NCBI GenBank assembly: GCA_964276095.1
Contig: CAXYDR010000003.1
Span: forward strand, 372,001-436,000
Length of the DNA: 64,000 nt
Reading direction: 5' to 3'
Origin: GCA-2733415 sp964276095
GTDB lineage: Bacteria > Bacteroidota > Bacteroidia > Flavobacteriales > Flavobacteriaceae
Position 1 is the stretch's first letter; every line of letters starts with the position of its first letter. Below the pieces are notes generated by a model that saw only the letters and a program-made list of their open reading frames with translations, had not been told where the DNA came from and made no database searches. This document shows, piece by piece, positions 19,145-27,717 of the stretch. Made by a program: the position numbers and the translations under genes.

Positions 19145-19161
19145 ACTTTGAAATTCAAAGT
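19145..19161. promoter_or_regulatory. candidate operator 2, ACTTTG-N5-CAAAGT
   Basis: ACTTTG (19145-19150) and CAAAGT (19156-19161) repeat the palindrome seen at 17791, with the same 5-base spacer but a different spacer sequence (AAATT versus TTTTT). It lies 20 bases before the creD ATG and after the regulator's stop codon. Confidence 0.65.
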
Positions 19162-19181
19162 TCTTTTAAAACAATAAAAAC

Positions 19182-20552
19182 ATGGAAAACACAAATCAAC
19201 AACAGAACAAATTTAGCCACTGGTTAAAAACATCAATTACAGCAAGAATGATCATGATTGCTACGCTAATATTAATTCTACTCATACCATTAGCTTTTGT
19301 AAAGGATCTAATAAGAGAACGAGAGCACAGACAAACAGATGTTGTGAATGAAATTAACGAAAAATGGGGGGAAGAAGTTATCCTTTATGGGCCAATTTTA
19401 AAAGTACCTTATAAAATCTATAAAGAAAAGTCTGTTTTCATACCAAAAACCAAGCAATATGTAGTGGAAAAAGAAAGCTTTATGAATTATGCGTATTTCT
19501 TTCCAAAAGAATTAGATTTTAGAGCAAACGCAAAATCTAAAACTAAAAAAAGAAACAACTTTGAGTCCGTTGTATATGAAAGTGATATAGAAATAACTGG
19601 TAGCTTTTCACAACCTAACTTTTCTTCAAAAGAGATTAAAAAGGAGGATATCATTTGGAGTAAAAGCACCGTGGTTTTTAAAACCTCTAACTTAAAAGGC
19701 ATCAAAAGTCAAGTAAACATTAAATATGGTAAAAATAATTATGCTTTTGAAACCAAATATCATTCGGATAAACAAGACAAAAATGGTTTAGACGAACTAG
19801 AAAGTAGTTATATAAAAGCAGAAAACCTTGACTTTACCACAGTTCAAAACTTCAGCATGAACTTATCCTATAACGGTAGCAAAAGCATGAAGTTTATCCC
19901 CATAGGTAAAACCACATCTGCTAAAATGACTTCTAATTGGATTAACCCAAGTTTTACAGGTAATTTCTTACCACAGGACGAAGGAGAAAAAGTTAGTAAA
20001 GACGGATTTAAAGCTAATTGGAAAGTATTAGATATCAACAGGCTCTTTTCACAACAGTTTTTCAATCACCTGCCAAACCTAAATGAGTATGCTTTCGGAA
20101 CAAACTTTATAGTTCCTGTGGATGAATATCAAAAAAGTAACCGCACAGCTAAGTATGGTTTTATGGTTATTGGATTAACGTTTTTAATCTTCTTTTTAAT
20201 TCAAACAATGAGTAAGATTAACATTCACCCTTTTCAATATGTAATGATAGGTGTTGCTTTAGTTATGTTTTACACTTTACTAATTTCAATTTCAGAACAC
20301 AGCAGCTTTTTAAAAGCATATCACATTGCTGGGAGTGCAGTTGTTGGTTTGATAACATTATACTCTAAATCAATATTGAAAAGCCTCAAATTCGTTTTTT
20401 TAATCGGAACATGTTTAACTGTTTTATACGGATTTATTTTTGTTATTATTCAGCTAGAAAACTATGCTTTATTGGTAGGGAGTATTGGCTTGTTCATTAT
20501 TTTATCTGTTGTAATGTATGTGTCTCGAAAAATAGACTGGAATAACGGATAA
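19182..20552 (+). CDS. creD: inner-membrane protein CreD
   Basis: This 456-residue protein matches the CreD (CET) family. There is one N-terminal membrane helix (about 20-42, MIMIATLILILLIPLAFVKDLI), then the signature REREHRQTDVVNEINEKWG, then a large periplasmic domain (about 60-320). About five membrane helices lie between 325 and 450. In Enterobacteria CreD belongs to the CreBC regulon and affects envelope integrity. Here no CreBC two-component genes are present and the local winged-helix regulator likely takes that role. A bidirectional terminator follows. Confidence 0.92.
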   Translation: MENTNQQQNKFSHWLKTSITARMIMIATLILILLIPLAFVKDLIREREHRQTDVVNEINEKWGEEVILYGPILKVPYKIYKEKSVFIPKTKQYVVEKESFMNYAYFFPKELDFRANAKSKTKKRNNFESVVYESDIEITGSFSQPNFSSKEIKKEDIIWSKSTVVFKTSNLKGIKSQVNIKYGKNNYAFETKYHSDKQDKNGLDELESSYIKAENLDFTTVQNFSMNLSYNGSKSMKFIPIGKTTSAKMTSNWINPSFTGNFLPQDEGEKVSKDGFKANWKVLDINRLFSQQFFNHLPNLNEYAFGTNFIVPVDEYQKSNRTAKYGFMVIGLTFLIFFLIQTMSKINIHPFQYVMIGVALVMFYTLLISISEHSSFLKAYHIAGSAVVGLITLYSKSILKSLKFVFLIGTCLTVLYGFIFVIIQLENYALLVGSIGLFIILSVVMYVSRKIDWNNG

Positions 20553-20620
20553 CAATAGTATTCTATAACAGAATTATATTTTAAGATATATTATAAATAT
20601 TCAACTTAATAAGAATCAAC

Positions 20621-20655
20621 AAAAAAAGAGCTTCTAGATTAGAAGCTCTTTTTTT
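20621..20655. terminator. bidirectional Rho-independent terminator
   Basis: AGAGCTTCT-AGATT-AGAAGCTCT, flanked by A7 and T7, gives a 15-bp inverted repeat between the convergent creD and dehydrogenase genes. Confidence 0.92.
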
Positions 20656-20677
20656 ATATGTTTAATTAGTCTTTTAA

Positions 20678-21886
20678 TTACTCCTTCCCATCAACATAAT
20701 CTTGTAAATATGCATAACGCTCTGCTAGTTTCCCATCAGCTGTAGTCATCTTTGCACGCTCTAATACTCCATCTTTATCATTATTATAAAAAGCTGGAAT
20801 TACATGCTCTAAAAACATTTCTCCAAAGCCTTCACTAGCGTCTTTAGGTAATTCACAAGGTAAGTTATCAACCGCCATAACAACGATTGCTTTATCATCC
20901 ATAAAATCTATTTCTGATTCCGTTTCTGGATTATACCCATAAATAGGGTCAGCTATAGTTGAAGGACGAATCGTACTTGCAACAGGCCCATCAATATCAC
21001 ATGATACATCAGCAACTAGTTTAATATTAAAATCTGCTGATTTACAATCCTCTCTTGTATATAAAAAAGGTGCGGCATTATCATAAAAATGACCAGCTAT
21101 AAAATAGTCCGTTGTTTTTGCGAAACGCATAAAATCTGACTCGTATTCTTTAGCATTATTATAAAAATCCTTTTTATTTAATTGTTGCCCATCTTTACGT
21201 TTGTTATAATCAAGCACATCAATTTTACAGTATACAGCTTCACTAAATGAATCATTTAAATACTCCTGAACAGAAACTTCTTTTATGTTTAAATGATCTA
21301 AAATTTCTTTAGCACCAAAAGCAACTTTTCCGCTTCCAGTTAAACAAATTTTAATATTTGGTAAACTCAATTTATCTAACTCTTGCTTCATTTCATCTAA
21401 ACTAGACAAATGTTCAGCTTTAGGCATCTCCCATAAATTGTTCTTTTTACCGTAAGCGATAAAACCATTATATGCTCCTACGATACCTGCATATCGTCCA
21501 AAACCAATCAATCGTGAACCTGAAGTTTTAGTTATTGTTTCATGGTCATACAACTCTATGTTTTTAGCTAAAACTGCTTGCAATAACTTTCTATTATAAG
21601 GCGCTTTTTTTATAGTGTGAGAAAAAAAGAAGTATTTCTTATTGGACACTAATGCATCTACAGGAACTTCTTTAACACCAAACATTACATCACAATCAGC
21701 TACATCGTTTACTGGCACAAATCCTTCACCTGCATATTCTTCATCTTTAAAAAAACGAATATCAGAAGACTCAACTGCAAACTCTAACTCAGGAAATTGA
21801 GAAACAACTTCTTTACATAGTTTAGGAGGAAACACAACTCTTCTATCAGGCGGATTTTTTCTTTCTTTTATAATTGCAAACTTCAT
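20678..21886 (-). CDS. saccharopine/alanine dehydrogenase-like NAD(P)-dependent oxidoreductase
   Basis: This 402-residue cytoplasmic protein has the two-domain alanine dehydrogenase/transhydrogenase fold. The N-terminal domain starts MKFAIIKERKNPPDRRVV (substrate side) and contains VMFGVKEVPVD. A Rossmann glycine motif, CLTGSGKVAFGAKEIL, lies near residue 180. VADVSCDIDGPVASTIRPST and VDNLPCELPKDASEGFGE are features of lysine-forming saccharopine dehydrogenase (Lys1-like) relatives. The exact substrate is not certain, and Bacteroidota members are often called only NAD(P)-dependent oxidoreductase. It is a single-gene unit that reads away from ssrA. Confidence 0.8.
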   Translation of the reverse strand: MKFAIIKERKNPPDRRVVFPPKLCKEVVSQFPELEFAVESSDIRFFKDEEYAGEGFVPVNDVADCDVMFGVKEVPVDALVSNKKYFFFSHTIKKAPYNRKLLQAVLAKNIELYDHETITKTSGSRLIGFGRYAGIVGAYNGFIAYGKKNNLWEMPKAEHLSSLDEMKQELDKLSLPNIKICLTGSGKVAFGAKEILDHLNIKEVSVQEYLNDSFSEAVYCKIDVLDYNKRKDGQQLNKKDFYNNAKEYESDFMRFAKTTDYFIAGHFYDNAAPFLYTREDCKSADFNIKLVADVSCDIDGPVASTIRPSTIADPIYGYNPETESEIDFMDDKAIVVMAVDNLPCELPKDASEGFGEMFLEHVIPAFYNNDKDGVLERAKMTTADGKLAERYAYLQDYVDGKE

Positions 21887-22042
21887 GTTGGAAGAATTAT
21901 TTAGTGTTATTTTTTAAACTTCCGGCTAAAATAGCATATTTATATAACAATATCAAGAAAACAAAAACAAGGGAATTATATTAATATTAGAAAGGTTTCT
22001 TAAAAAAAATAAAATGGTAAACACAAACTCCTTACTATTTTG

Positions 22043-22050
22043 TAAGTTTG
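22043..22050 (+). promoter_or_regulatory. -7 box of the ssrA promoter
   Basis: TAAGTTTG matches TANNTTTG and lies 18 bases before the mature tmRNA 5' end. A short leader would be removed by RNase P. Confidence 0.5.
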
Positions 22051-22068
22051 CAATGTTCATTGAAATAT

Positions 22069-22469
22069 GGGGTCGACTGGTATTGACAGCGAGATCAATA
22101 AAGTAATAAGCATGTCGAGCGATGATGTATCGCTCGTAAATATCTACATCACACTTTTTAAACGGCGAGAATAACTACGCTTTAGCTGCTTAATCCGAAT
22201 TATAGTAGGATTAGCCTCGGTACACCAGGTGTACAAGCTGAATGTCTGCTGAAAGCCTTGGTTAACGGCGTTCTTCCTTCGGGATACAGGCATCGTAAAA
22301 GTTAACATAGGAATAATAGTACTTCGTTATTGTTTCAACAACTCAAGAAGATAAGGGTAATACTGGCTGTTTTCGGTCTATTATTACCACGAAAATTAAA
22401 CGAAAACTAAGCATGTAGAAAGCTATTTTATTGCTTGTTTGGACCCGAGTTCGATTCTCGGCGACTCCA
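22069..22469 (+). ncRNA. ssrA: transfer-messenger RNA (tmRNA)
   Basis: The 5' end GGGGTCG pairs with CGACTCC at the 3' end, forming the tRNA-like acceptor stem, and the T-arm GTTCGATTC sits just before it. The tag reading frame is at 22164-22190 followed by TAA at 22191, encoding GENNYALAA. That is a Bacteroidota-type proteolysis tag preceded by the alanine carried on the RNA. CCA is not encoded and must be added. tmRNA with SmpB rescues stalled ribosomes. The 3' end is the attachment site for the mobile elements that follow, and the element's copy of the core restores an intact acceptor stem. A minus-strand open frame over this gene is a shadow. Confidence 0.95.
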
Positions 22470-22470
22470 C
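22457..22470. other. attachment core at ssrA 3' end (left end of element 1)
   Basis: ctcggcgactccac is shared with 53036-53049 and 59463-59476. The copies here and at the far right agree over 21 bases (22456-22476 and 59462-59482). The core covers the 3' side of the tmRNA T-arm and acceptor stem, a usual target for tyrosine integrases. Confidence 0.85.
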
Positions 22471-22473
22471 AAT

Positions 22474-22506
22474 AAACCCTTGAGTTACTAATAAATTCAA
22501 GGGTTT
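22474..22506. terminator. hairpin terminator just after the ssrA/att core
   Basis: AAACCCTTGA (22474-22483) pairs with TCAAGGGTTT (22497-22506), followed by TGTTTTTT. It ends tmRNA transcription and belongs to element 1, since the native terminator was displaced to 59480. Confidence 0.85.
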
Positions 22507-22514
22507 TGTTTTTT

Positions 22515-22533
22515 AGGTGGTGTTTTTGGTGTT
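22515..22533 (+). repeat. left arm-type site of element 1
   Basis: AGGTGGTGTTTTTGGTGTT matches 52898-52916 at 16 of 19 positions in the same orientation. Two GGTGT-type half units are 11-12 bases apart in each copy. This is a likely integrase arm-binding site. Confidence 0.6.
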
Positions 22534-23406
22534 GTTTACGTTTTTTTGAATCAATCCATAAAGTCATTTTATTTCAATATTAAATCATTCTGAATGAAAA
22601 TAGCTTGGATTAAAAATCAATTAACATTATGACCTTTTTCTTTTCATAGAACATATTTTGTACCTCTCCCTCCTTATTGTTATTTTATCAAATTCACCAA
22701 ACCTGTTATATCACTAAAGGCATCTATTTTGTTTTTTTTAGTCATTTTACCCCATTTAATAGTAGTTAGAATACCTTCATCCTTCCTCAAACTTATTTAG
22801 CTTTTTATGTTACCTAACATTAACAAAACAACTACTCAGCTAACCTAAAGACTTTTTATATAATAAATAAGCAATACTTTAGTTGTCTTTGACAGTACTT
22901 TATTTGTTGACGAGTACATTAAAAGCTTAACGAAATGAAACAAACAAAGATTTAAGGTAAGGAGTTCTTATGACTTAAGGAGAATTTTGTACAGTTGAAT
23001 GAGATAAGTTTTTAATATATTTATTTGATTAAAAAACAGGAACCAAAGATACTTCACAGAAATCCCTCTATTGGGTTTCACTTTTTAAAAGTCATTTATT
23101 TTCAGTAGATTATTATAAGTAATATATCCTAATTAATGTTTTCATTTCTCCCCCTTATTACCCTCAGGGCTTCTAAAACAATTTATGTTTCATACCAATT
23201 ATATATTATAAAAGAGATATAGATTAGCTTTTTATTTCTGAAATCAATTTTATTATAACTAACAATATATCATTTCTGGTAAAAGTGTTTTTTTTTAAAA
23301 TTATTAAGCCAAGTTTAGAGGTGATAAATTTCATAAATTGAACAAATTTAATTCTTTTATGAAACCTCATATTAATTCTAATCTCCCTTAGATTATAATT
23401 TTATGC
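22534..23406. other. gene-poor left end of element 1
   Basis: About 870 bases of AT-rich DNA with no convincing full gene. A short minus-strand open stretch at about 22680-22790 reads LRKDEGILTTIKWGK and then ITGLVNLIK before a stop. It has no start of its own and may be the relic of a decayed gene. The rest shows scattered stops in all frames. No tRNA, CRISPR or clear repeat is visible. Confidence 0.5.
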
Positions 23407-25155
23407 TTATGACTTTGTTTGTTTTCTTAATCCAATCACTGCATTTTTAACATCTTGCTTAGCATCTTTATCACTCCATTCTTTCCAAAATTTCACCGTT
23501 GCACTTTCTGGCTTTATTGTTGGCTCATCAATTAGTATTCGAGTTGGTAATAAAGAACAATCTCCAACCACAAGAGCTTCTCCAATATCTAAGACAGGTA
23601 AAACATCCGTTAAACCAGCAAGGTTGTCAGGCAGAAGTTTCTTAATAACTGATTGGTCTTCTGCATTTGATAACCTTAATGATATGAAATTATTACATTG
23701 ACTTAAAACGGTTCTATTTACTTCTGAGGGTCTTTGACTTATGACGGTTAAACTAACTCCATACTTTCTTCCTTCTTTAGCTATCCTTTCAAAACTTTTT
23801 AAACCTAAACTACTTGCTGAATCTTGACTAGTTCTTTCAGGTATGTATAAATGAGCCTCATCACATAATAAAGATATAGGATGCTGATTTTCTTTAGAAG
23901 TCCATTGTTGAATACTAAACACTAATCTAGCTACTAAGCCTATTATTAATGGAAGAACATCAGAAGGCACTTCTGAAAAGTCAAGAATTTTAACACCCGC
24001 TTTATTGGAGTTTATTTCAGAACCTAATATTAAATTTTCACATAATTTAGACATCCAGTTGATATCTAGCTCGTCAGTTGATATTTGAAATAAAAAACCA
24101 AGTCTTTTGTCTTGACTTTTAGCTTCTAATCTTTGAATGAATCTAGTAAGCTTACCATTAAAAGGCCCTGCTTTATCCGAGCCTGCACGTGCTCCAGCAA
24201 CTCTTTCTTCATCAAGAGCTTTTAGTTGACTGACAACATTCTCTATTTTGTATGGAATTGGACTATCAATTGTTATTGTATCCTTAAATTCTATATCTCC
24301 TATTGAATCTAAAAATGCTAATTTTTCTTCAAACACTATTTTAGAAAATAACATTGCTTGATTTGGAGCATTACTATCGCTTCTGTCCAATAACATCGCT
24401 AACATTTCTTCATAGGATAATAGCCAATAAGGTAGCATTAAAATTCCTTTTTCTAGATTACCTGTTTTACCTAAATCTGACGGAGTCGCAACTTTAAAAT
24501 GTTGTATTCCTTTAGTTTTAAAACTATCTGTACTATATTCACCATGAATGTCGAACAACAGTGCATTAGCCATTGGTAAAGTAGCAACTTGTTCTATTAA
24601 CTTAGCTACACACCAAGATTTTCCAGAACCAGTACTTCCAACTATAACAGCATGACGTTGAAATAATTTATCTCCATCTAAAAATGCTTTTGCTTGTTCA
24701 TCAATTGAATAATTACCAATTGATAATGGAGTGGCATAATCTTCTTGTGTAGATATAGTTCTCATAAAATTAGTAATGTTTTCTCCTTCTAATGAGAAAC
24801 ACATTGCATCAATTTCGGGAACAGTATCTAGAGTTCTTTTAAACACATTTTCTTTTGAGCCATATTTATCTAAAATTGTTCCGATTAAATTGACTTTAAT
24901 TATATTTTCCGTCAAAATAAAATTAGGTAATTCATTGTTTTTTGCTTCAGCTTGATCGTCAAATTGCTTTCTTGTAATTCTATTAATTATACCAATTAAA
25001 AATTGCCCAGATTTTGAACTTTTAATTGCCACAAGATGATTTACCTGTAAACGTCTTAATTTATCTAAATCTTCTATTTTAATAACTAATGTAGAAGTAT
25101 CAACACTATAGACTGTACCAATGGATTGTTTATCTTCAAATTTGAATATTGACAT
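23407..25155 (-). CDS. HerA-type hexameric ATPase of a SIR2-HerA defence system
   Basis: This 582-residue protein has the HerA/DUF87 build: an N-terminal HAS-barrel (about 1-110, with GTVYSVDTSTLVIKI), Walker A GSTGSGKS (173-180) and Walker B ISLLCDEAH with Asp432-Glu433. The sensor/arginine-finger region is ISQRPSEVN...LSQCNNFISLRL. HerA forms a hexameric DNA translocase. Paired with a SIR2 protein it builds a large complex that degrades NAD+ and/or DNA upon phage infection (the known SIR2-HerA system). The gene starts 2 bases after the SIR2 gene ends, so the two are one operon. Confidence 0.9.
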   Translation of the reverse strand: MSIFKFEDKQSIGTVYSVDTSTLVIKIEDLDKLRRLQVNHLVAIKSSKSGQFLIGIINRITRKQFDDQAEAKNNELPNFILTENIIKVNLIGTILDKYGSKENVFKRTLDTVPEIDAMCFSLEGENITNFMRTISTQEDYATPLSIGNYSIDEQAKAFLDGDKLFQRHAVIVGSTGSGKSWCVAKLIEQVATLPMANALLFDIHGEYSTDSFKTKGIQHFKVATPSDLGKTGNLEKGILMLPYWLLSYEEMLAMLLDRSDSNAPNQAMLFSKIVFEEKLAFLDSIGDIEFKDTITIDSPIPYKIENVVSQLKALDEERVAGARAGSDKAGPFNGKLTRFIQRLEAKSQDKRLGFLFQISTDELDINWMSKLCENLILGSEINSNKAGVKILDFSEVPSDVLPLIIGLVARLVFSIQQWTSKENQHPISLLCDEAHLYIPERTSQDSASSLGLKSFERIAKEGRKYGVSLTVISQRPSEVNRTVLSQCNNFISLRLSNAEDQSVIKKLLPDNLAGLTDVLPVLDIGEALVVGDCSLLPTRILIDEPTIKPESATVKFWKEWSDKDAKQDVKNAVIGLRKQTKS

Positions 25156-25157
25156 AA

Positions 25158-26186
25158 TTATTTGATTAGTTTAATGAATTGACTTAATTCCCAGTAACTA
25201 ACATCATTAATTACTTGTTCCCCAAATTTTGAAGAATAAATCCTTGAGTTTTTTGAGTTACTTTTATCTTCTTCAATTAAGATGTAGTTTGGGCAATCAT
25301 TATCAATAATAGTTTGTTTAGTTTTTGGGGTTAATTCTTTGGTTATTACTATAATTGGTTTTCCATTTTTAATTTGACCTGTTAATTTTGGCTGAACATG
25401 TAAATCATTAAAACCATAACCAATACATATAAATCCTCTTGCATTTTCAATTTCTGAATCTGCTTCTGTAAAAATGGTTCTAAATGGTTCTTGATGAGTT
25501 TGAAAATATTTACTTAAACCAGGTGTTACAATTGATGGTATGTAATTTTCAGGAATTGTATGTCTTAGAGGAAATTGAATATTTACCTCATCTTTTGTTT
25601 TGAACCAATCTAAAGAGCCATGTACTTTCCAAATGTTGACTTGACCTGAATATCCTTGCAAACTTTTTAAGTTATTTTTATGGATTCTACTTGAAAAATA
25701 CCCAATAGGATTTTGGTTGTAACCAGTACAAATTATTCCATTAGCAAAACTTGTTGCATATTCAGCTAGTCGATCATAATTAGTTGTAATTATTGAGGCT
25801 TTCCGTCCAGCTGAGGACAATAAATGTTTAATTAATTCTGTGAGAGGAAAATCGATTTTTGTAGATATAAATTGTTCATAAGCTTTTAAATCAGCTGTAT
25901 TAACAGATTCCCAAGTTTTATTTACAATTTCAGTTAATACTTTAGGGTTTAAATTTAAATCTGAAAGAGCTCTTTCCAAATCCTCTGTCTCATCAAAAAT
26001 TTCAACAAATTCATTGAATTGTTCTTTGTCTTCTGTTTCTGAAAAAGCAATATTATTTTTTAGGTATTCACCCAAAGTCCACATTGAAGGTAAAGAGAAA
26101 GGAACTGAGGCTCCACTTCCTAGTATTACAAGAGGAACATTATTTGCCCATTTTTGAATTAGTTTTAAAAAATCTTCAATTTCCAT
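25158..26186 (-). CDS. SIR2-family NADase of a SIR2-HerA defence system
   Basis: This 342-residue protein has SIR2-like NAD-binding motifs: ILGSGASVP (Rossmann loop, residues 21-29), SIITTNYDRL (131-140), WKVHGSLDW (186-194, with the catalytic-type His189) and CIGYGFNDLH (254-263). In bacterial immunity this domain acts as an NAD+ hydrolase rather than a deacetylase. Activation depletes NAD+ and stops phage replication by killing or arresting the cell. It is the first gene of the pair with HerA. The 75 bases upstream are free of genes, so the promoter is probably there, just after the OmpA-like gene stop. Confidence 0.9.
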   Translation of the reverse strand: MEIEDFLKLIQKWANNVPLVILGSGASVPFSLPSMWTLGEYLKNNIAFSETEDKEQFNEFVEIFDETEDLERALSDLNLNPKVLTEIVNKTWESVNTADLKAYEQFISTKIDFPLTELIKHLLSSAGRKASIITTNYDRLAEYATSFANGIICTGYNQNPIGYFSSRIHKNNLKSLQGYSGQVNIWKVHGSLDWFKTKDEVNIQFPLRHTIPENYIPSIVTPGLSKYFQTHQEPFRTIFTEADSEIENARGFICIGYGFNDLHVQPKLTGQIKNGKPIIVITKELTPKTKQTIIDNDCPNYILIEEDKSNSKNSRIYSSKFGEQVINDVSYWELSQFIKLIK

Positions 26187-26261
26187 TATTAAATTTTATT
26201 TTTTTTAGCGCTATATAAATACTCGTACATGCCTATTATATCTCAAGGAGGTAAATCTCTT

Positions 26262-27011
26262 TTAATATGTCAAATAGATTTGAACGACACTCTTCAATTC
26301 ATATAGTTTCTTTTCTATTTCAATATCTAATTTTTCAATTTTAAGTTGGTCTTTATTACTCTCTCCAACACCTATAACTGACATCCTACTTGAGGATAAT
26401 CCGTTTGCTATCAAATAACCTTGAACTGTACTAATTCTCTTTTTAGATAATTTTTCATTATCCTCTTCCGTTCCTTTACTATAAGCATAACCATTTATTT
26501 CTATTTTAAAATTACTATTATTATTTTCACTAAGTAATTTTAAAATAGTTGAGAGTTGTTTCTCTTGATCTTGTGATAAATCGGCTTTATTATGGTCAAA
26601 ATAAATTGATTGTACAAGAATTGAATTTTCTTTATTAAGACTTCTAAGATGTTGTAATTGATTATCAATAATTTCTATAGTTCTTTTTTTCTGCTTAATA
26701 ATATCTTTTTTTACTAATTGGATACTATCATTCAGTTCAAAATTTTTTTTTTCTTTAATAGCAATTTCTAGTTCACTCTTGATTATGTCCTTTTTATAAG
26801 TTGGTTCAATAACACTTCTAAAAACACTAACTATAGCTATGCCTCCTATTATTCCAGTCATTATTGTTTTAACAAAACTAAGTCTCTTATAAAATGGCTT
26901 TTCAAATTGCTCTCTTTCTTTACTTATTTTTTTTGTCTCTACTTTAGATTTTTCAATATCAGCAATTAACTTATCCAGTTCTGCTTGTTTTATTTTATCC
27001 TCATAATTCAT
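26262..27011 (-). CDS. membrane-anchored OmpA-like (peptidoglycan-binding) protein
   Basis: This 249-residue protein has a cytoplasmic coiled-coil N-terminus (about 1-45, rich in E/K), one membrane helix at about 49-65 (VKTIMTGIIGGIAIVSVF) and a periplasmic coiled coil (70-125). An OmpA-like C-terminal domain (about 130-230) follows, with QSIYFDHNKADLSQDQEKQL, FKIEINGYAYSKG and LSKKRISTVQGYLIANGL. The shape (one helix then OmpA) recalls MotB or the ZorB subunit of Zorya, but no MotA/ZorA partner is nearby and the long coiled coil is unlike them. The gene is next to SIR2-HerA and upstream small membrane proteins. Its role is unknown; it could anchor a complex to the cell wall. Confidence 0.7.
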   Translation of the reverse strand: MNYEDKIKQAELDKLIADIEKSKVETKKISKEREQFEKPFYKRLSFVKTIMTGIIGGIAIVSVFRSVIEPTYKKDIIKSELEIAIKEKKNFELNDSIQLVKKDIIKQKKRTIEIIDNQLQHLRSLNKENSILVQSIYFDHNKADLSQDQEKQLSTILKLLSENNNSNFKIEINGYAYSKGTEEDNEKLSKKRISTVQGYLIANGLSSSRMSVIGVGESNKDQLKIEKLDIEIEKKLYELKSVVQIYLTY

Positions 27012-27082
27012 ACTTTCTTAATTTAATGATTAAAATATTATAGCTGTTAAACCTATAATACGATTAACTTTTCAGTATTTTG

Positions 27083-27331
27083 TTAATCCGAAGAAAATGC
27101 TTTTTTTAACAAATATCCAATTAACAACGTCCCTCCAATAAAGACTGCAGCTGCAGTAAAAACACTTGAATCTTTTCCTTCCTCTCTACTTTTTAAATAG
27201 CCTTGATAATTAGAGTCTGAGATTTGCCCTAACTTATGTAAAAGCATCATATATTCTTCTTCTTCTTTATTTGTAGCTGTATTAGATTCTACTCTATTTT
27301 TTAAGTATTGAATTCTTTTATATTCTAACAT
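27083..27331 (-). CDS. small membrane protein of unknown function
   Basis: This 82-residue protein has a charged helical N-terminus (YKRIQYLKNRVESNTATNKEEEEYMML) and one C-terminal membrane helix at about 57-74 (VFTAAAVFIGGTLLIGYLL) with a short KKAFSSD tail. No family is recognised. It begins 2 bases after the neighbouring coiled-coil protein ends, so the two are co-translated. A tail-anchored accessory protein is a reasonable description. Confidence 0.6.
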   Translation of the reverse strand: MLEYKRIQYLKNRVESNTATNKEEEEYMMLLHKLGQISDSNYQGYLKSREEGKDSSVFTAAAVFIGGTLLIGYLLKKAFSSD

Positions 27332-27333
27332 TC

Positions 27334-27687
27334 TTAAAAAAGTTTTTTTAATGATTCATCTATACTTTGAGGGATAATGCTTAGAATATTATTATTGAAT
27401 GATTTAATCATATCATTTTGAATATTATCACTAAATTCCAATCCCTTAAATTCATTTTTTAAATCAGATAAACTCTTAGAAAGTTCTGTTACTTCTAATT
27501 TTAAGCTTTTTAGCTCTTCTTTTTTCAGCTCTAGAATCTCTCCTCTTATTTCACCCTTAAGAGATTTTATCTCTTCTTGTAGTTCTTTCCGTAATTTATC
27601 TCTATCAAGATAATATTTACTAATAAAACCTATCAAGGTAATCCCCCCTAATATTCCTGGTAAATATGTTTTTAATATAACTTCCAT
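27334..27687 (-). CDS. small single-pass coiled-coil protein
   Basis: This 117-residue protein has an N-terminal membrane helix (about 8-27, YLPGILGGITLIGFISKYYL). It is followed by a long heptad-rich coiled coil (28-85, LRKELQEEIKSLKGEIRGEI and on) and a less charged C-terminus. It has no catalytic motif. The gene lies between the alpha/beta hydrolase (30 bases upstream) and the small tail-anchored protein. Together with the OmpA-like protein it gives three coiled-coil or membrane proteins in a row, suggesting a multi-subunit envelope assembly. Confidence 0.6.
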   Translation of the reverse strand: MEVILKTYLPGILGGITLIGFISKYYLDRDKLRKELQEEIKSLKGEIRGEILELKKEELKSLKLEVTELSKSLSDLKNEFKGLEFSDNIQNDMIKSFNNNILSIIPQSIDESLKKLF

Positions 27688-27717
27688 TTTAATAAATAAA
27701 CTAATATTTGATTTCCA

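Noticed and set aside
22343..22567. Minus-strand open frame of 74 codons
   Set aside because: It lies across the tmRNA 3' half, the att core and the hairpin. The structure and tag frame on the plus strand explain this DNA.
26262..27011. Zorya defence system
   Set aside because: The OmpA-like protein resembles ZorB only in outline; no MotA-like ZorA, ZorC or ZorD genes are nearby.
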